A stretch of DNA of 11,900 bases from Chalara sp. BL73 (taxonomy: Eukaryota > Ascomycota > Leotiomycetes > Helotiales). A program made the position numbers and the translations under genes. This document shows, in pieces, positions 1 through 7,835 of the stretch (within the stretch, counting starts at the first letter, position 1; every line of letters starts with the position of its first letter). Location of the stretch: the NCBI GenBank assembly GCA_918026815.1, contig CAKJVC010000044.1, positions 1-11,900 on the forward strand, written 5' to 3'. The notes below the pieces were generated by a model, which saw nothing but the letters and a program-made list of their open reading frames with translations, had not been told where the DNA came from and searched no databases.

Positions 1-792
1 AAACAAGTATTTACTCGTATTTCACTTATTTATATTAAATTATTTCATAAAGCAAAACAATTTTGTAGCTTTGACTATGTTTTATTTTTGAGCACTACAA
101 CGCAACATTTTAAGTAGTTAAAAGCAACAGTTGTTTGTTATAAGTATTGTTGTACTTTAGCTTGTTATTGCTAACATTAATACTGTTGTCGACACGCATA
201 AAAATTTCAACATAACTAACAACTATAAGTAATTTAGTAGTAAATTCTCGCAAATAATTCATTTTACTAACTTGTTATTTCCTTGAGCTTAGCAATTTAG
301 CGTACAGAAAGCTTATCGAAAGCTATATAAAAACGTGTAAAAACAAAAGTAATCCAGTAGAAAATAGCTTGTTTTATAAATGCGTGATAAAACTAGAATC
401 GATACTTCAGACTTTTTCGCACATTTCAGACTAATTACTTTATTTAGCGTTCTGGCACTTAACGCCCAAATCGCACGGTTGTTGTACTAGTACAGCAAGT
501 ATGTTGTTTATTTAAAGGTTAAAAAATAAAAGCATTAATAACTTTCTAGCGTTTGTGTTTTATAGCAACTCAATTTAACTATATAGTTGTATTTATAACA
601 TTTTTTTATTAGCATTTCGTTACACAGCAATATTTAACAGTCAGTTCGTAAGTCAAATTTCGTTCTTTTAAAACTATTCAGTACTATAGTTATTAGTCGA
701 ATTCGTGTTTACTAACTATTTATTTTTTTTACTACGTTTTAGTGCTTTTAATGCTTTTGTTTATTTTTCGTGATTGTGATTTCAGCAAGCTT
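1..792. other. AT-rich intergenic DNA without a gene
   Basis: This stretch is visibly AT-rich with frequent stops in all frames, and I see no gene, tRNA or rRNA. It contains one outlying copy of the palindrome that recurs in the adjacent satellite (479-498). The bases just before it (about 440-478) weakly resemble the matching part of a satellite unit, so the region may hold older, diverged satellite copies. Confidence 0.6.
479..498. repeat. 20-bp near-perfect palindrome, outlying copy
   Basis: The sequence TTGTTGTACTAGTACAGCAA pairs with its own reverse complement at 9 of 10 positions, centred on CTAG. The same palindrome recurs once per unit in the satellite downstream. It could be a recombination or protein-binding site, or only a conserved satellite landmark. 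Confidence 0.7.
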
Positions 793-1748
793 TTGCTGTA
801 CTAGTACTATAAGCACAAGCACAACTACAAACGAGTTACTAACAACTACAAGTTTTCCGACAACAACAAAGTTTGTAGCAACGTTTTGTTAGCACGAGTA
901 AGTTAACATGTTAGCAGCTGGGTAGCAGGCTTTTCTCGGCGGCTTTTAGTAGCTTATTAATGTTAAAAAAGAAAAAAAGAAAAAAGGAAAAAAAAAGTAT
1001 TTATAGAGATCCTCGGAGCTGCACCGGGATCGGTTTGTTGTACTAGTACGGCAAGCGCAACAGCGAGTAAGATGCTGCTAACAGTATTTTTCGGACAACA
1101 ACAAAATGTATAGCAACGTTTGTTAGCACAATAAAAGTATCAGTTTAGCAAGTAAGTAGTAGGCTTTTTCTTTTGCGGCTTTTAGTAGCTTATTAATATT
1201 AAAGAAAAAAAAAAAAAAAAATAAGAAAAAAGACGAAAATATTTATAGAAGTCTTTAAAAATGCACGCAAATAAAGTTGCTGTACTAGTATAGCAAGCGC
1301 AACGGCAAGCATAATGCTAGCAACAGTATTTTTCGGACAACAACAAAGTTTGCGGCAACGTTTAACTGAAGCTTTCGCAGTTAAATAACAGGCTTTTCTC
1401 TGCGGCCTTTGGTGGCTTATTAATGTTGAAGAAAAAAAAAAGAAAAAAAAAAAAAAAAAAGAAATATTTATAGGGATTTTCGGAGCTGCGCTAAGATCGG
1501 TTTGCTGTACTAGTACAACAAGCGCAACGGTAAGCAAAGTGCTAGCAATAATATTTTTCGGACAACAACAAAATGTATAGCAACGTTTATTAGCACAATT
1601 AAAGTATTAGCTTAGCAAGTAAATAGTAAGTTTTTTTCTGCGGCTTTTAGTAGTTTATTAATGTTGTTGAAAAAAAAAATAAAAATAAAAATAAAAATAA
1701 ATTATTTATAGGAGTTTTTAAAGCTGCAAGCAAATCGAGTTGCTGTAC
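793..1748. repeat. Tandem satellite, unit about 225-242 bp, four units
   Basis: Four consecutive units can be aligned by eye. The core TACTAGTA starts at 799, 1041, 1283 and 1508, giving steps of 242, 242 and 225, and a fifth start at 1746 is cut off. Each unit has the same order of landmarks: the palindrome, then GGACAACAACAAA (CCGACAACAACAAAG in the first), then GCAACGTTT, then GCGGCTTTTAGTAGCTTATTAA, an A-rich tract of about 20-35 bases, TATTTATAG, and GATCGGTTTGCTG or a variant. Units differ by substitutions and by A-tract length, so they are not recent exact copies. The A-rich tracts always lie on the plus strand. Long Phe-rich reading frames opposite these tracts are artefacts. I see no Pol III A or B box, so a SINE array is not supported. 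Confidence 0.85.
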
Positions 1749-2024
1749 TGTGGCGGGGAACATGCTGAGAGCAAGAACAGCAACAGGATCTAGCACAAAA
1801 CTCATAGGCGTGATAGCGGTGGCTGTAGCATACTGGAGAGAGCACCGGCGAGCCTAAGCTCTATATAATAGATAAACGTCAATAGCTTATAAGGGTGTAA
1901 AATATAGAAGGGTGGAAAAGTGTGTTGTATTGATGATGATGCGCCTCCCTACCGGAAGCGCAGGTTATATACAACTCATGCTCCTCAGGTCACATGACTG
2001 ACCACTCATGAGTATCACGTGACA
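1749..2024 (-). mobile_element. Solo-LTR-like sequence, probably Ty1/copia type
   Basis: Read on the minus strand, this 276-bp segment begins TGTCACGTGA and ends CCCCGCCACA, giving the TGT...ACA ends of an LTR. It carries a TATA-like box (GTTATATAC on the plus strand near 1964-1972). Further in, the minus strand has CATCATCATCAATACAACAC and then an AT-rich TATATAGAGC stretch, an order I associate with fungal copia LTRs. No internal retroelement sequence adjoins it. The five bases on the left (TGTAC) do not match those on the right (GAGTG), so no target-site duplication is visible. The right boundary is less certain than the left, where the satellite stops abruptly. Confidence 0.5.
2014..2022. 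promoter_or_regulatory. ATCACGTGA palindrome (E-box type), copy 1
   Basis: This is a perfect 9-base ATCACGTGA with a CACGTG core, the kind of site bound by basic helix-loop-helix regulators in fungi. It lies at the proposed 5' end of the LTR. An identical 9-mer occurs 153 bp to the right. Binding is inferred only from the motif. Confidence 0.35.
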
Positions 2025-2166
2025 GAGTGTGAAAGGAAAGAAAATCGTCCCCACCACATCCGTCCCCTCTCTCATACGTGCTCGCCCCGAGCACTAGTCA
2101 GTAGAGGTTTGCGTTCAGTTAGATCGAGCTTCCTTCCTCTGATATTGCCTCATGAATTGTCGTCGC

Positions 2167-2175
2167 ATCACGTGA
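2167..2175. promoter_or_regulatory. ATCACGTGA palindrome (E-box type), copy 2
   Basis: This second exact copy of ATCACGTGA lies about 130 bp upstream of the candidate start codon at 2306, within a pyrimidine-rich flank. That is a plausible promoter position for the plus-strand gene, but no function is shown. Confidence 0.35.
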
Positions 2176-2221
2176 TTCACCTCCTACCTTCGAGGGTGAA
2201 TATCAATTTGCCTGGCCAGCG

Positions 2222-2305
2222 ATAAAATATCGACCCCTCCATATCACCCCTCTTCATCCTTCTCCAACCTACAACCCTACAACAACAACAACAACTCGAT
2301 CTCCA
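2222..2305 (+). promoter_or_regulatory. Probable promoter or 5' leader: CT-rich tract and (CAA)n
   Basis: A C/T-rich tract (about 2230-2272) is followed by five or six CAA repeats (about 2279-2296) and then CTCCAATG at the start codon. CT tracts upstream of transcription starts and CAA-rich leaders are common in filamentous fungi. No clear TATA box is seen. Confidence 0.4.
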
Positions 2306-2530
2306 ATGATCATGATCTTCCTCGAGCAATATCATGAGAATCTAATCTATCATTTGTATGATATTCAGCTGCCTGATCCTTTGCGAGAATCAATTGCTAA
2401 CTGTTCATCTTCTGATAGACTTCCTCTCACAACTACCCCTCATTCGAGCTCCTCATACAACCCCTCATCTGATCCTTTCATACTCGACTGTATCGAGCAT
2501 ACAATTGAATCAAATAAGCTATTAGTATAA
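2306..2530 (+). CDS. Short candidate first exon(s) of an unrecognised fungal gene
   Basis: An ATG at 2306 sits in a fungal-like context (CTCCAATG) after a CAA-rich leader and opens a 74-codon frame ending in TAA at 2528-2530. The predicted product is Ser/Thr/Pro-rich in the middle and has no domain I recognise. Inside it, 2356-2418 has the form of a 63-bp in-frame intron: GTATGA donor, TTGCTAAC branch site and GATAG end. The branch region matches those of the introns further downstream. The frame may therefore be a short protein, or exons 1 and 2 of a longer spliced gene running to about 3445. GTATAAG at 2524 could be another donor that removes the stop. Neither model can be decided from sequence alone. 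Confidence 0.4.
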   Translation: MIMIFLEQYHENLIYHLYDIQLPDPLRESIANCSSSDRLPLTTTPHSSSSYNPSSDPFILDCIEHTIESNKLLV

Positions 2531-2651
2531 GAGAATCGAAAGGTATTTCTTCATTGCAACGCTTTCAATACGTTGTCGTTGCGCAGATCGATTTCCTGAT
2601 CGGTTTTTGCCTTCACCATTGACTCACAACCCCATCACAATCCCCTCTCTT

Positions 2652-2690
2652 CTTCACACTCAATTCTCCACTTCACACTCAATTCTCTAC
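2652..2690 (+). repeat. 19-bp direct repeat, two copies
   Basis: CTTCACACTCAATTCTC begins at 2652 and again at 2671, with a few matching bases starting a third copy at 2690. It lies in a pyrimidine-rich stretch between the short frame and the exon-intron modules. Confidence 0.7.
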
Positions 2691-2799
2691 TTCATGCTTG
2701 CTGTCGATACAAATCAGAGCTAAGTCGTTCCTTTTCCTGACCTGTTCCTATCACTGACTAGTATTAGAAACAGGAATCATCGAGCAAGGTGAACTTCGC

Positions 2800-3445
2800 G
2801 ACCACACAATTGGGAATAAGGTGAAGCGCCAGCAAGGCTGCGCCAGCGAGGCTGCAACGCAGAAACTATAAGTATGCCGGATCCCCCTTCTCAATCCTCA
2901 TTGCTAACTGCTGTCTGTAGCTCCTCAACTACCTTCAACAACCATACAATTGGGAATAAGGTCAAGGCTCGAGTAGGACAACAAACACAATCATTCTTCT
3001 CTCCTCTTCGAACAATCTTCCGGATCTCATGATGAAGTATCAAAGTGTAATATCAAGGTAAGCGGCCTTTGTATCCATCGACGTCACACTCCTAACGTCG
3101 CTGTAGTACCCCAAGTCGTGGTGGATGGAGCAAAGCTGAAATACCAGCAAGGCTATAAGTAAGTCGGATCGTTCTTCATGATCCTTATTGCTAACTGTCA
3201 CTCATAGCTTCTTTTCAACCTCAACAACCATACAATTGGGAACAAGGTCAAGGCTCGAGCAGGACAACAAATGCAGTCACTCCTTTTTCACTCTCGAACC
3301 ATGCTCCGAATCAAAATGTTATTCAGAGATGAAGCAAAGCAACAAGGTAACAAGTCCTCACCGTTCAACAATATCATGGTTCTGACGTCGCTGTAGCACT
3401 GCAAGTCATAGCGTCAAGAGCGTAAGCCTGAAAAGACCTGACGGA
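2800..3445 (+). pseudogene. Tandem exon-intron modules (287 bp) of an unrecognised gene
   Basis: The block beginning around ACAATTGGGAATAAGG recurs at 2804, 2943 and 3230. The last two are 287 bp apart and the first copy is shortened internally. Four segments look like canonical short introns: 2872-2920, 3058-3106 and 3159-3207 (49 bp each) and 3347-3396 (50 bp). Each has GT at the start, CTAAC or CTGAC near the end, and TAG. The intervening exons would be 137, 52 and 139 nt. In the most conserved frame, copies 2 and 3 both encode a peptide with STTIQLG and RSRLE, but copy 2 has TAG where copy 3 has CAG. The third 52-nt exon copy, after 3397, has stops in the same register. I read this as a decaying internally duplicated gene, or possibly a spliced non-coding transcript. 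The product is unknown. Confidence 0.45.
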
Positions 3446-3727
3446 TCTGATTCCAGCGCGACTACCTGCGATCAAACTGTACCGGTTGGCTTTAAGAACG
3501 TGCACGCTTCCGCCTGTACTGACCTTCTCCCTTCCGAATACAGTCACTGTGCAGTTTTCGGGTCCCTCCGCTGTTCTTTCGGGTCGGGGAACACTGCCAG
3601 CATGAGTCTCAATCCTCGAGGAGCAGTGCTTGCTATCTCCATCACACTTCCTCGTTGAGCTATTTGTCCCCTTGTTGCGGCGATCCTCTACTTGTATTTT
3701 CACTGATTGACTATAGGGGAACCTCAC
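3374..3727 (-). CDS. Unrecognised open frame, possibly coding
   Basis: A minus-strand frame of about 118 codons has no stop and opens at a GTG rather than an ATG. The predicted protein is polar and has no domain I recognise. Its last 24 or so codons overlap the third copy of the plus-strand exon-intron module, so at least that end is probably accidental. It lies in line with other protein-like minus-strand fragments between 3800 and 4930 and could be a further piece of the same broken gene. It may also be chance. Confidence 0.2.
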   Translation of the reverse strand: MRFPYSQSVKIQVEDRRNKGTNSSTRKCDGDSKHCSSRIETHAGSVPRPERTAEGPENCTVTVFGREKVSTGGSVHVLKANRYSLIAGSRAGIRSVRSFQAYALDAMTCSATATSEP

Positions 3728-4132
3728 TCGAAACGGCCCGACGCGTTGTCATTGATAGCGGCGTTGAAGTTGTTCGGCTCAAACGTCGCGCAATTGTTCC
3801 TTAGTTGATGAGATCTCCTACCCGTAGCCTACCTTGTCTGTTGAGCTTCGGTTGCTCTTGGCGGCGAGGGCGGAAATCCACCCACTGGAGAGCTTGCTTT
3901 CATGAGCGAGCTTTAAGGTGTTCAATGTGTTGCGTTCTTTATCGCTACAGGGTTGAATTCCAGGCCTTTGCACCTTGTGCATCGTTTGCTTGTTGGTACT
4001 CGGGATTGCCCGTCCGTGGATCCTTGATCCTATTTCCGGAAGGCAACAAGCTAAGTCCGGTTCAGGCTTGTTGTGGCTAAGTATCCCTGAGCGCTATCGA
4101 ATCCCTTTGTCGTTTTCTCTTGGCTAATAGCG
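3728..4132 (-). other. Unassigned region with minus-strand coding-like fragments
   Basis: No complete gene is supported here. On the minus strand one frame is open for about 91 codons (roughly 3821-4093), and a second frame between 3820 and 4050 is also protein-like over shorter pieces. Neither matches a family I know. A purine-rich stretch on the minus strand (about 4100-4125) could be a polypurine tract of the retroelement, but no TG LTR start follows it cleanly. Confidence 0.3.
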
Positions 4133-4923
4133 TTACAGAATAGGAACCCTTAGGATCGGGATAAGCTTCTCTGAACTGGAACTGGACCTACTGGAACTGC
4201 TGGATCTGGAGCCGGATCGTGAGCTATAGGGGCATTTTCGGGTTATTGGGGCATATCAGGCTTGCTGGGAGCCTGTAGGGTTGTTCTAAGGCTTGAGGTC
4301 TCTCTTAGGCTATCAATCTCCACGGGCTTGGGGTCAAGTTGAGTGCTGGGAGTAGCTGCCCTGGCGTTCCTTCCTCAGGCTTTAAGGAGTTTGCTGAGGA
4401 GCTGCACTTCGTCTAGGCTTCTCCTAATAATTTTTGTTTTTCTCCTCGGGGTAGCTGGGGATCCTTTTATTTCCCTGGCCGCCCTGATCTTTTCACTGTG
4501 CCTTTGGGGGCTTTCTATAGAGCTTTTGTGGTCTTGGGGCATATGCGGCTTTGGGGGCTGTTTGACTTGATTGGCCTATCTAGGGATAGCTTGCTGTTCC
4601 TCTTACTATTTTCGTGGGCTTCTGGGGTTGCGTTCCGCTTGCCGGTGCGATGGTTACTGAAGCTTTTCCTCCCTGCACCTATGGGTGTCTAGGCCACAAC
4701 TACGACCCCTACCCATGTAACGGGGTGCTGAATTGTGCGCGTCCTGGCCCACGAAAGGCAGAGATAGGGGCACTGTCGGAGGGATCGTCGCTGAGCTGGT
4801 GGGTGGAACGTGTGGTAGCTGGTGACAGCTGCTGTCGGCGACCCGGTTTGGGACCCGTTGTAGTGCCGGCCAAGACTTTCTTCCTACTATAGGGGGCTTC
4901 TAGGCTGGTAGCGCTTTGAACCT
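4133..4923 (-). CDS. Broken basic, Ser/Arg-rich coding region: polyprotein tail or third ORF
   Basis: Beyond the apparent pol stop the minus strand stays protein-like in overlapping frames. One frame is open from 4930 to about 4708 and is Pro/Thr/Arg-rich. Another is open for 67 codons (about 4377-4577) and is Lys/Arg-rich. A third ends with a Ser/Arg run (SRSGSRSSSSSRSSSSSEK, about 4167-4222) before TAA at 4133-4135. Such an SR run is unlikely to be chance. The frame changes have the same direction as those in gag-pol. The plus strand here gives only hydrophobic shadow frames. This could be a disordered C-terminal extension of the polyprotein, a third ORF, or a fragment of an unrelated gene. 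The number of frame changes makes any precise model unsafe. Confidence 0.35.
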
Positions 4924-5430
4924 TTAGTAGTCCGAGGGTTCTTCAGAATCATTTACCCGGGCATATAGGCTTCTCTGTGCGTTCGTTAAATAGGGTGGTT
5001 GAACAACGAATTGTCGGCTGCTTCCTTCCCTTTCCTCAATATCTCCAGGCTCTTCAAGGTCAGGCTCGGAGCTTGAATCACTTGTTACCCCATCGTCCGG
5101 CGCATAGAAATGACCCTCTCGTTGGAAAAATAGCTTAAGCCTACTTCCTGAGAAAGTTCCTTTCAGGGCCACTCCGTCAGGCCCAAGCTCCTTAAGCTTG
5201 TAGTACCCTTTGTCGTTGTTAGCGCTGAGTATTTGATATGGCCCTAGCCACCTGAAGTCAAGCTTTCTATTAGAAGACATGTCGATTTCTCTGACAGAGT
5301 CATGACGAAGTACAATGTCGTCTTTCTGCAGCGGTCTAGCTCTGATCCTATGCCTGGCATCAAAAACTTCTTTCCCTTCTTGCCGTCGACGAGTTTTTCT
5401 GTACCTGGCTTCTTCGACATCCCTCCCCTT
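4924..5430 (-). CDS. pol: Integrase C-terminal GPY/F module and acidic tail
   Basis: This is the end of the recognisable integrase. From the ATG at 5280 the frame shows the GPY/F signature: RWLGPYQI at residues 10-17 (5224-5253) and a LKGTFSGSRLKLFF segment near residues 38-51. It then becomes Ser/Asp/Glu-rich. The ATG is internal. The same frame is coding upstream to about 5428, where a PLQKDDIVLRHD-type strand leads into the GPY/F core. GPY/F modules are thought to help integrase multimerise and contact target DNA. The frame stops at TAA (4924-4926), which may reflect one more missing base rather than the real end. Upstream it is out of register with the integrase core at the C-run 5425-5428. 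Confidence 0.85.
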   Translation of the reverse strand, partial: KGRDVEEARYRKTRRRQEGKEVFDARHRIRARPLQKDDIVLRHDSVREIDMSSNRKLDFRWLGPYQILSANNDKGYYKLKELGPDGVALKGTFSGSRLKLFFQREGHFYAPDDGVTSDSSSEPDLEEPGDIEEREGSSRQFVVQPPYLTNAQRSLYARVNDSEEPSDY

Positions 5431-5513
5431 CTCATTTGGAATTGCCTCGCCCTTAGCTCAATAAGCTTAGAACGGTCCGTAATCTCCTCTGTAAAAGGGT
5501 CCTCCAAGTGGGG
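5426..5513 (-). CDS. pol: Integrase linker segment in a shifted frame
   Basis: A short piece of pol lies between two frame changes. It encodes a helix rich in Glu, Arg and Leu (EEITDRSKLIELRARQFQMRR) that joins the integrase catalytic core to the GPY/F region. It is open to 5244, but downstream of 5425 the coding register moves to another frame. The shift at its upstream end lies at GGGG 5510-5513 and the one at its downstream end at CCCC 5425-5428. Confidence 0.7.
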
Positions 5514-7807
5514 AACTTCGATTCTATTGGCAGAATGGGCTCTCGTCCGTATACCATATAAAACGGTGTGTACCCTGTAGGTCCGTGAACTGTAGTGCGT
5601 TCCGCAAATAGAACAGCTGCTAAATTGTCAACCCAGCTTCCTCCTAGTTTAGACAAGGCGTCTTTCAGGGTTTTGTGACCACGTTCGATCATTCCATTTG
5701 CTGCAGCATGGTATGCGGAGACCTGAATCCTGTTCACTCCCCATTTCGAGAGTAATTCTAGCACTTCTCCTTTGAATTCTCCTCCGCCATCTACAACTAT
5801 CCTTCCGAAAATACCATGGCGGCAAATAACGTCTTCCCAAATGAATCGTGCAACTGTAGAAGCATCTTTACTCGCAATAGCCCTTGCTTCGGGCCAGCCA
5901 CTCATGTCGTCCCTGGCTACAACTAAGTACTTCTTCCCTTTCTGAGCCGGCATGTAAGTAATATCAATCGCCCATTTTTCCATTAGCCCGTTCGACGCCG
6001 TAGGGTACATAGCTTCCTCTTCTTTTCCGGCCGCCCTGAATTGACATTCCTCGCACGTCTTGACGTAGTCTTTCACATCCTTATAGCAGCCGTGCCAGAA
6101 GTATCGTTGAGAAATTCTATGATAAGTGCTTTCTCTTCCTTTATGGCCGCTTTGGTGGTGTACATCCCGAAGGATCCTGTCTCGGATCCGCTTGCTATCG
6201 ACTACAAGCTTGATAGGCATTCCTTTCGTTGGCAAGCGCCACAATTTCCGTCCGTGAACGCCATATTTCAGTGCTTCCTTTTTGAACTTGCGGAATTCTG
6301 GAACACTCATGTCTTTAGGCTTTCTGAGCGTTGTCAAATAGCGCGCTATCCTGATAGATTCTTCACTGTACTCAGAACTGGAAATAGGTGTTTCGTACTC
6401 AGGTCCTTCCGAGCTTGACTCGATTCCGATTTCTTCGCTACGTAAAGAAGCCACTTTATCTTTCATTTCTTGAAGTATTAGCTTTCTACTTCGCAACTCA
6501 GGATCTGTTTCATGCTCGGAGTCAGTGTTTTGTTCTGAGTCGACAATTTGTTCGGAGCCTATGTCTTGTTCGGTTTCTACAGGGCATATTTCGTACGCTC
6601 CTAGTTCCGCCAGTATCCAATCGTCAATATCTTCGCTCTTTGAGTCGGTATCTTCAGGGTGAGGAGGTCTTCTTGACAGCGCATCAGCGGCTGTATGCTG
6701 TTTTCCGGGCACATGCCGTACTTCAAAATCAAATAGTCGTATCCAGGCAAGCCACCGAGTAATCAAGGCTCCTGGGTGATCCGTAGCAGCTCTATTCAGC
6801 TGTGCTACAAGCACATTCGCATCTGTTTCCAACACAAAGTGGATTGCAATAATCCAAACTTGCAATTTCTTCAAAATCTTGAGAACGCCTCTGCACTCCC
6901 GTTTTGTAGCGTCGTAGTTGCGCTCGGCTTTCGACCAAGTCCCGCTTTCATATCTAGCAGGCCTAACTCTGCCTGATGCGAGATCCCTTTGGCCTAAGTA
7001 ACCACCATAGCCATCCAAGCTGGCATCTACTCCTACAACAATTTCTCCGGCATCCGGCCCATAGTCGATCCGGATAAGCACCGGCGCTGTAACCATAGCG
7101 TTTTGTAGCGTCCTCATAGCTACTCCCTGGACTTCAGGATCCCAATGCCATGTAACACCCTTTTTCATCAAGTCGTAAATAGGTGCCGCAATAGTGCCGA
7201 AATCCTTCACCCAAATCCGGAAATACACGCACAAGCCTATAAAAGCTTTGGCTTCCGTAACGTTTTCAGGTGTTTTCCAGTTCATAATTTTGACGACTTT
7301 GTCCGCAGAAGGCTCTTTTCCTTTTGAGTTGCATACGAAGCCTACAATATTCAGCCCGTCTCTGCAGAATTGAGACTTAGGGCCTATAGAGCCCCCTGCA
7401 CGCTCAATTCGTTCCAGCGTTTTGTCGAGGTTCTGAATATGCTCAAAAATATACCGTCGTATTCCGGGCAACACTTCCTCCCCGTTATAATCCGTATAGG
7501 GTCCTTTAACGCCTATGTCGTCTAGGAAAGGTACAGCTATTTCAGGACAGATTGCGGCTAGAACAAGCATCATGATCCTTACGCATTCTGCAACTGAATT
7601 CGTAGCGCCTTGGGGTAATGTTGTGTATCTCAGCAATCCGAGTGGTGTAAAGAATGCTGTCATATCTCTGCAAATAGGATGTAACGTCATTTGATCATAT
7701 CCGGAGTATAAGTCAACTAGGCTTGCAATATAACACCCTGCAAACTCATCAGCAAATTCGTCGACAGAAGGAGGTAAATTCGCGTCTCTCAGTGTAACAG
7801 CATTCAT
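5453..7807 (-). CDS. pol: Pol core: RT palm, RNase H and integrase
   Basis: A 784-codon frame without stops. Reverse transcriptase has the first catalytic Asp at residue 32 (LVDLYSGYDQ), LPQGATNS at 64-71 and the active site FLDD at 94-97 (about 7517-7528). RNase H has D261, E304, D329 and D375, the last in AADALSRRP. A variable acidic linker (about 382-500) contains hexapeptide repeats. Integrase has a complete zinc site H551-x3-H555-x29-C585-x2-C588 and a catalytic triad D615, D673 and E708. The first 14 codons are only the continuation of RT fingers from the previous segment. True coding ends near 5513, where a one-base shift leads into the linker segment, and the last 20 residues are off-frame. 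RT copies RNA to cDNA, RNase H removes the template, and integrase joins cDNA to the genome. Confidence 0.95.
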   Translation of the reverse strand: MNAVTLRDANLPPSVDEFADEFAGCYIASLVDLYSGYDQMTLHPICRDMTAFFTPLGLLRYTTLPQGATNSVAECVRIMMLVLAAICPEIAVPFLDDIGVKGPYTDYNGEEVLPGIRRYIFEHIQNLDKTLERIERAGGSIGPKSQFCRDGLNIVGFVCNSKGKEPSADKVVKIMNWKTPENVTEAKAFIGLCVYFRIWVKDFGTIAAPIYDLMKKGVTWHWDPEVQGVAMRTLQNAMVTAPVLIRIDYGPDAGEIVVGVDASLDGYGGYLGQRDLASGRVRPARYESGTWSKAERNYDATKRECRGVLKILKKLQVWIIAIHFVLETDANVLVAQLNRAATDHPGALITRWLAWIRLFDFEVRHVPGKQHTAADALSRRPPHPEDTDSKSEDIDDWILAELGAYEICPVETEQDIGSEQIVDSEQNTDSEHETDPELRSRKLILQEMKDKVASLRSEEIGIESSSEGPEYETPISSSEYSEESIRIARYLTTLRKPKDMSVPEFRKFKKEALKYGVHGRKLWRLPTKGMPIKLVVDSKRIRDRILRDVHHQSGHKGRESTYHRISQRYFWHGCYKDVKDYVKTCEECQFRAAGKEEEAMYPTASNGLMEKWAIDITYMPAQKGKKYLVVARDDMSGWPEARAIASKDASTVARFIWEDVICRHGIFGRIVVDGGGEFKGEVLELLSKWGVNRIQVSAYHAAANGMIERGHKTLKDALSKLGGSWVDNLAAVLFAERTTVHGPTGYTPFYMVYGREPILPIESKFPTWRTLLQRRLRTVLSLLS
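6497..6568 (-). repeat. 18-bp tandem repeat coding four acidic hexapeptides
   Basis: Residues 414-437 of the pol core read as four six-residue units (QDIGSE, QIVDSE, QNTDSE, HETDPE). The DNA repeats with an 18-bp period. It lies in the disordered linker between RNase H and integrase, where length variation is tolerated. Confidence 0.75.
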
Positions 7808-7835
7808 AAACGTTGCCGAGTTAATCAGCCTGTAA

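Noticed and set aside
1199..1537. 112-codon minus-strand frame
   Set aside because: It spans the satellite units. Its Phe runs are the complement of the A-rich tracts, and it has no domain and no context.
3940..3965. GGGTTGAATTCC as a tRNA B box
   Set aside because: There is no matching A box, acceptor stem or T-loop pairing around it.
4716..4725. TGTAACGGGG as an LTR terminus, with GTTACA at 4132-4137 and TGTAACG near 11450
   Set aside because: The short end motif fits an LTR. However, the sequences inward from the three sites do not match each other, there is no target-site duplication or clear polypurine tract, and the bases at 4716 also fit inside a coding frame.
4343..4892. Overlapping hydrophobic plus-strand frames that look like membrane proteins
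   Set aside because: They are antisense shadows of Pro/Ser/Lys/Arg-rich minus-strand reading. They overlap one another in several frames, and none has a convincing start or domain.
6041..6762. Long plus-strand frames opposite pol
   Set aside because: They lie entirely antisense to the catalytic RNase H and integrase regions and have no domain.
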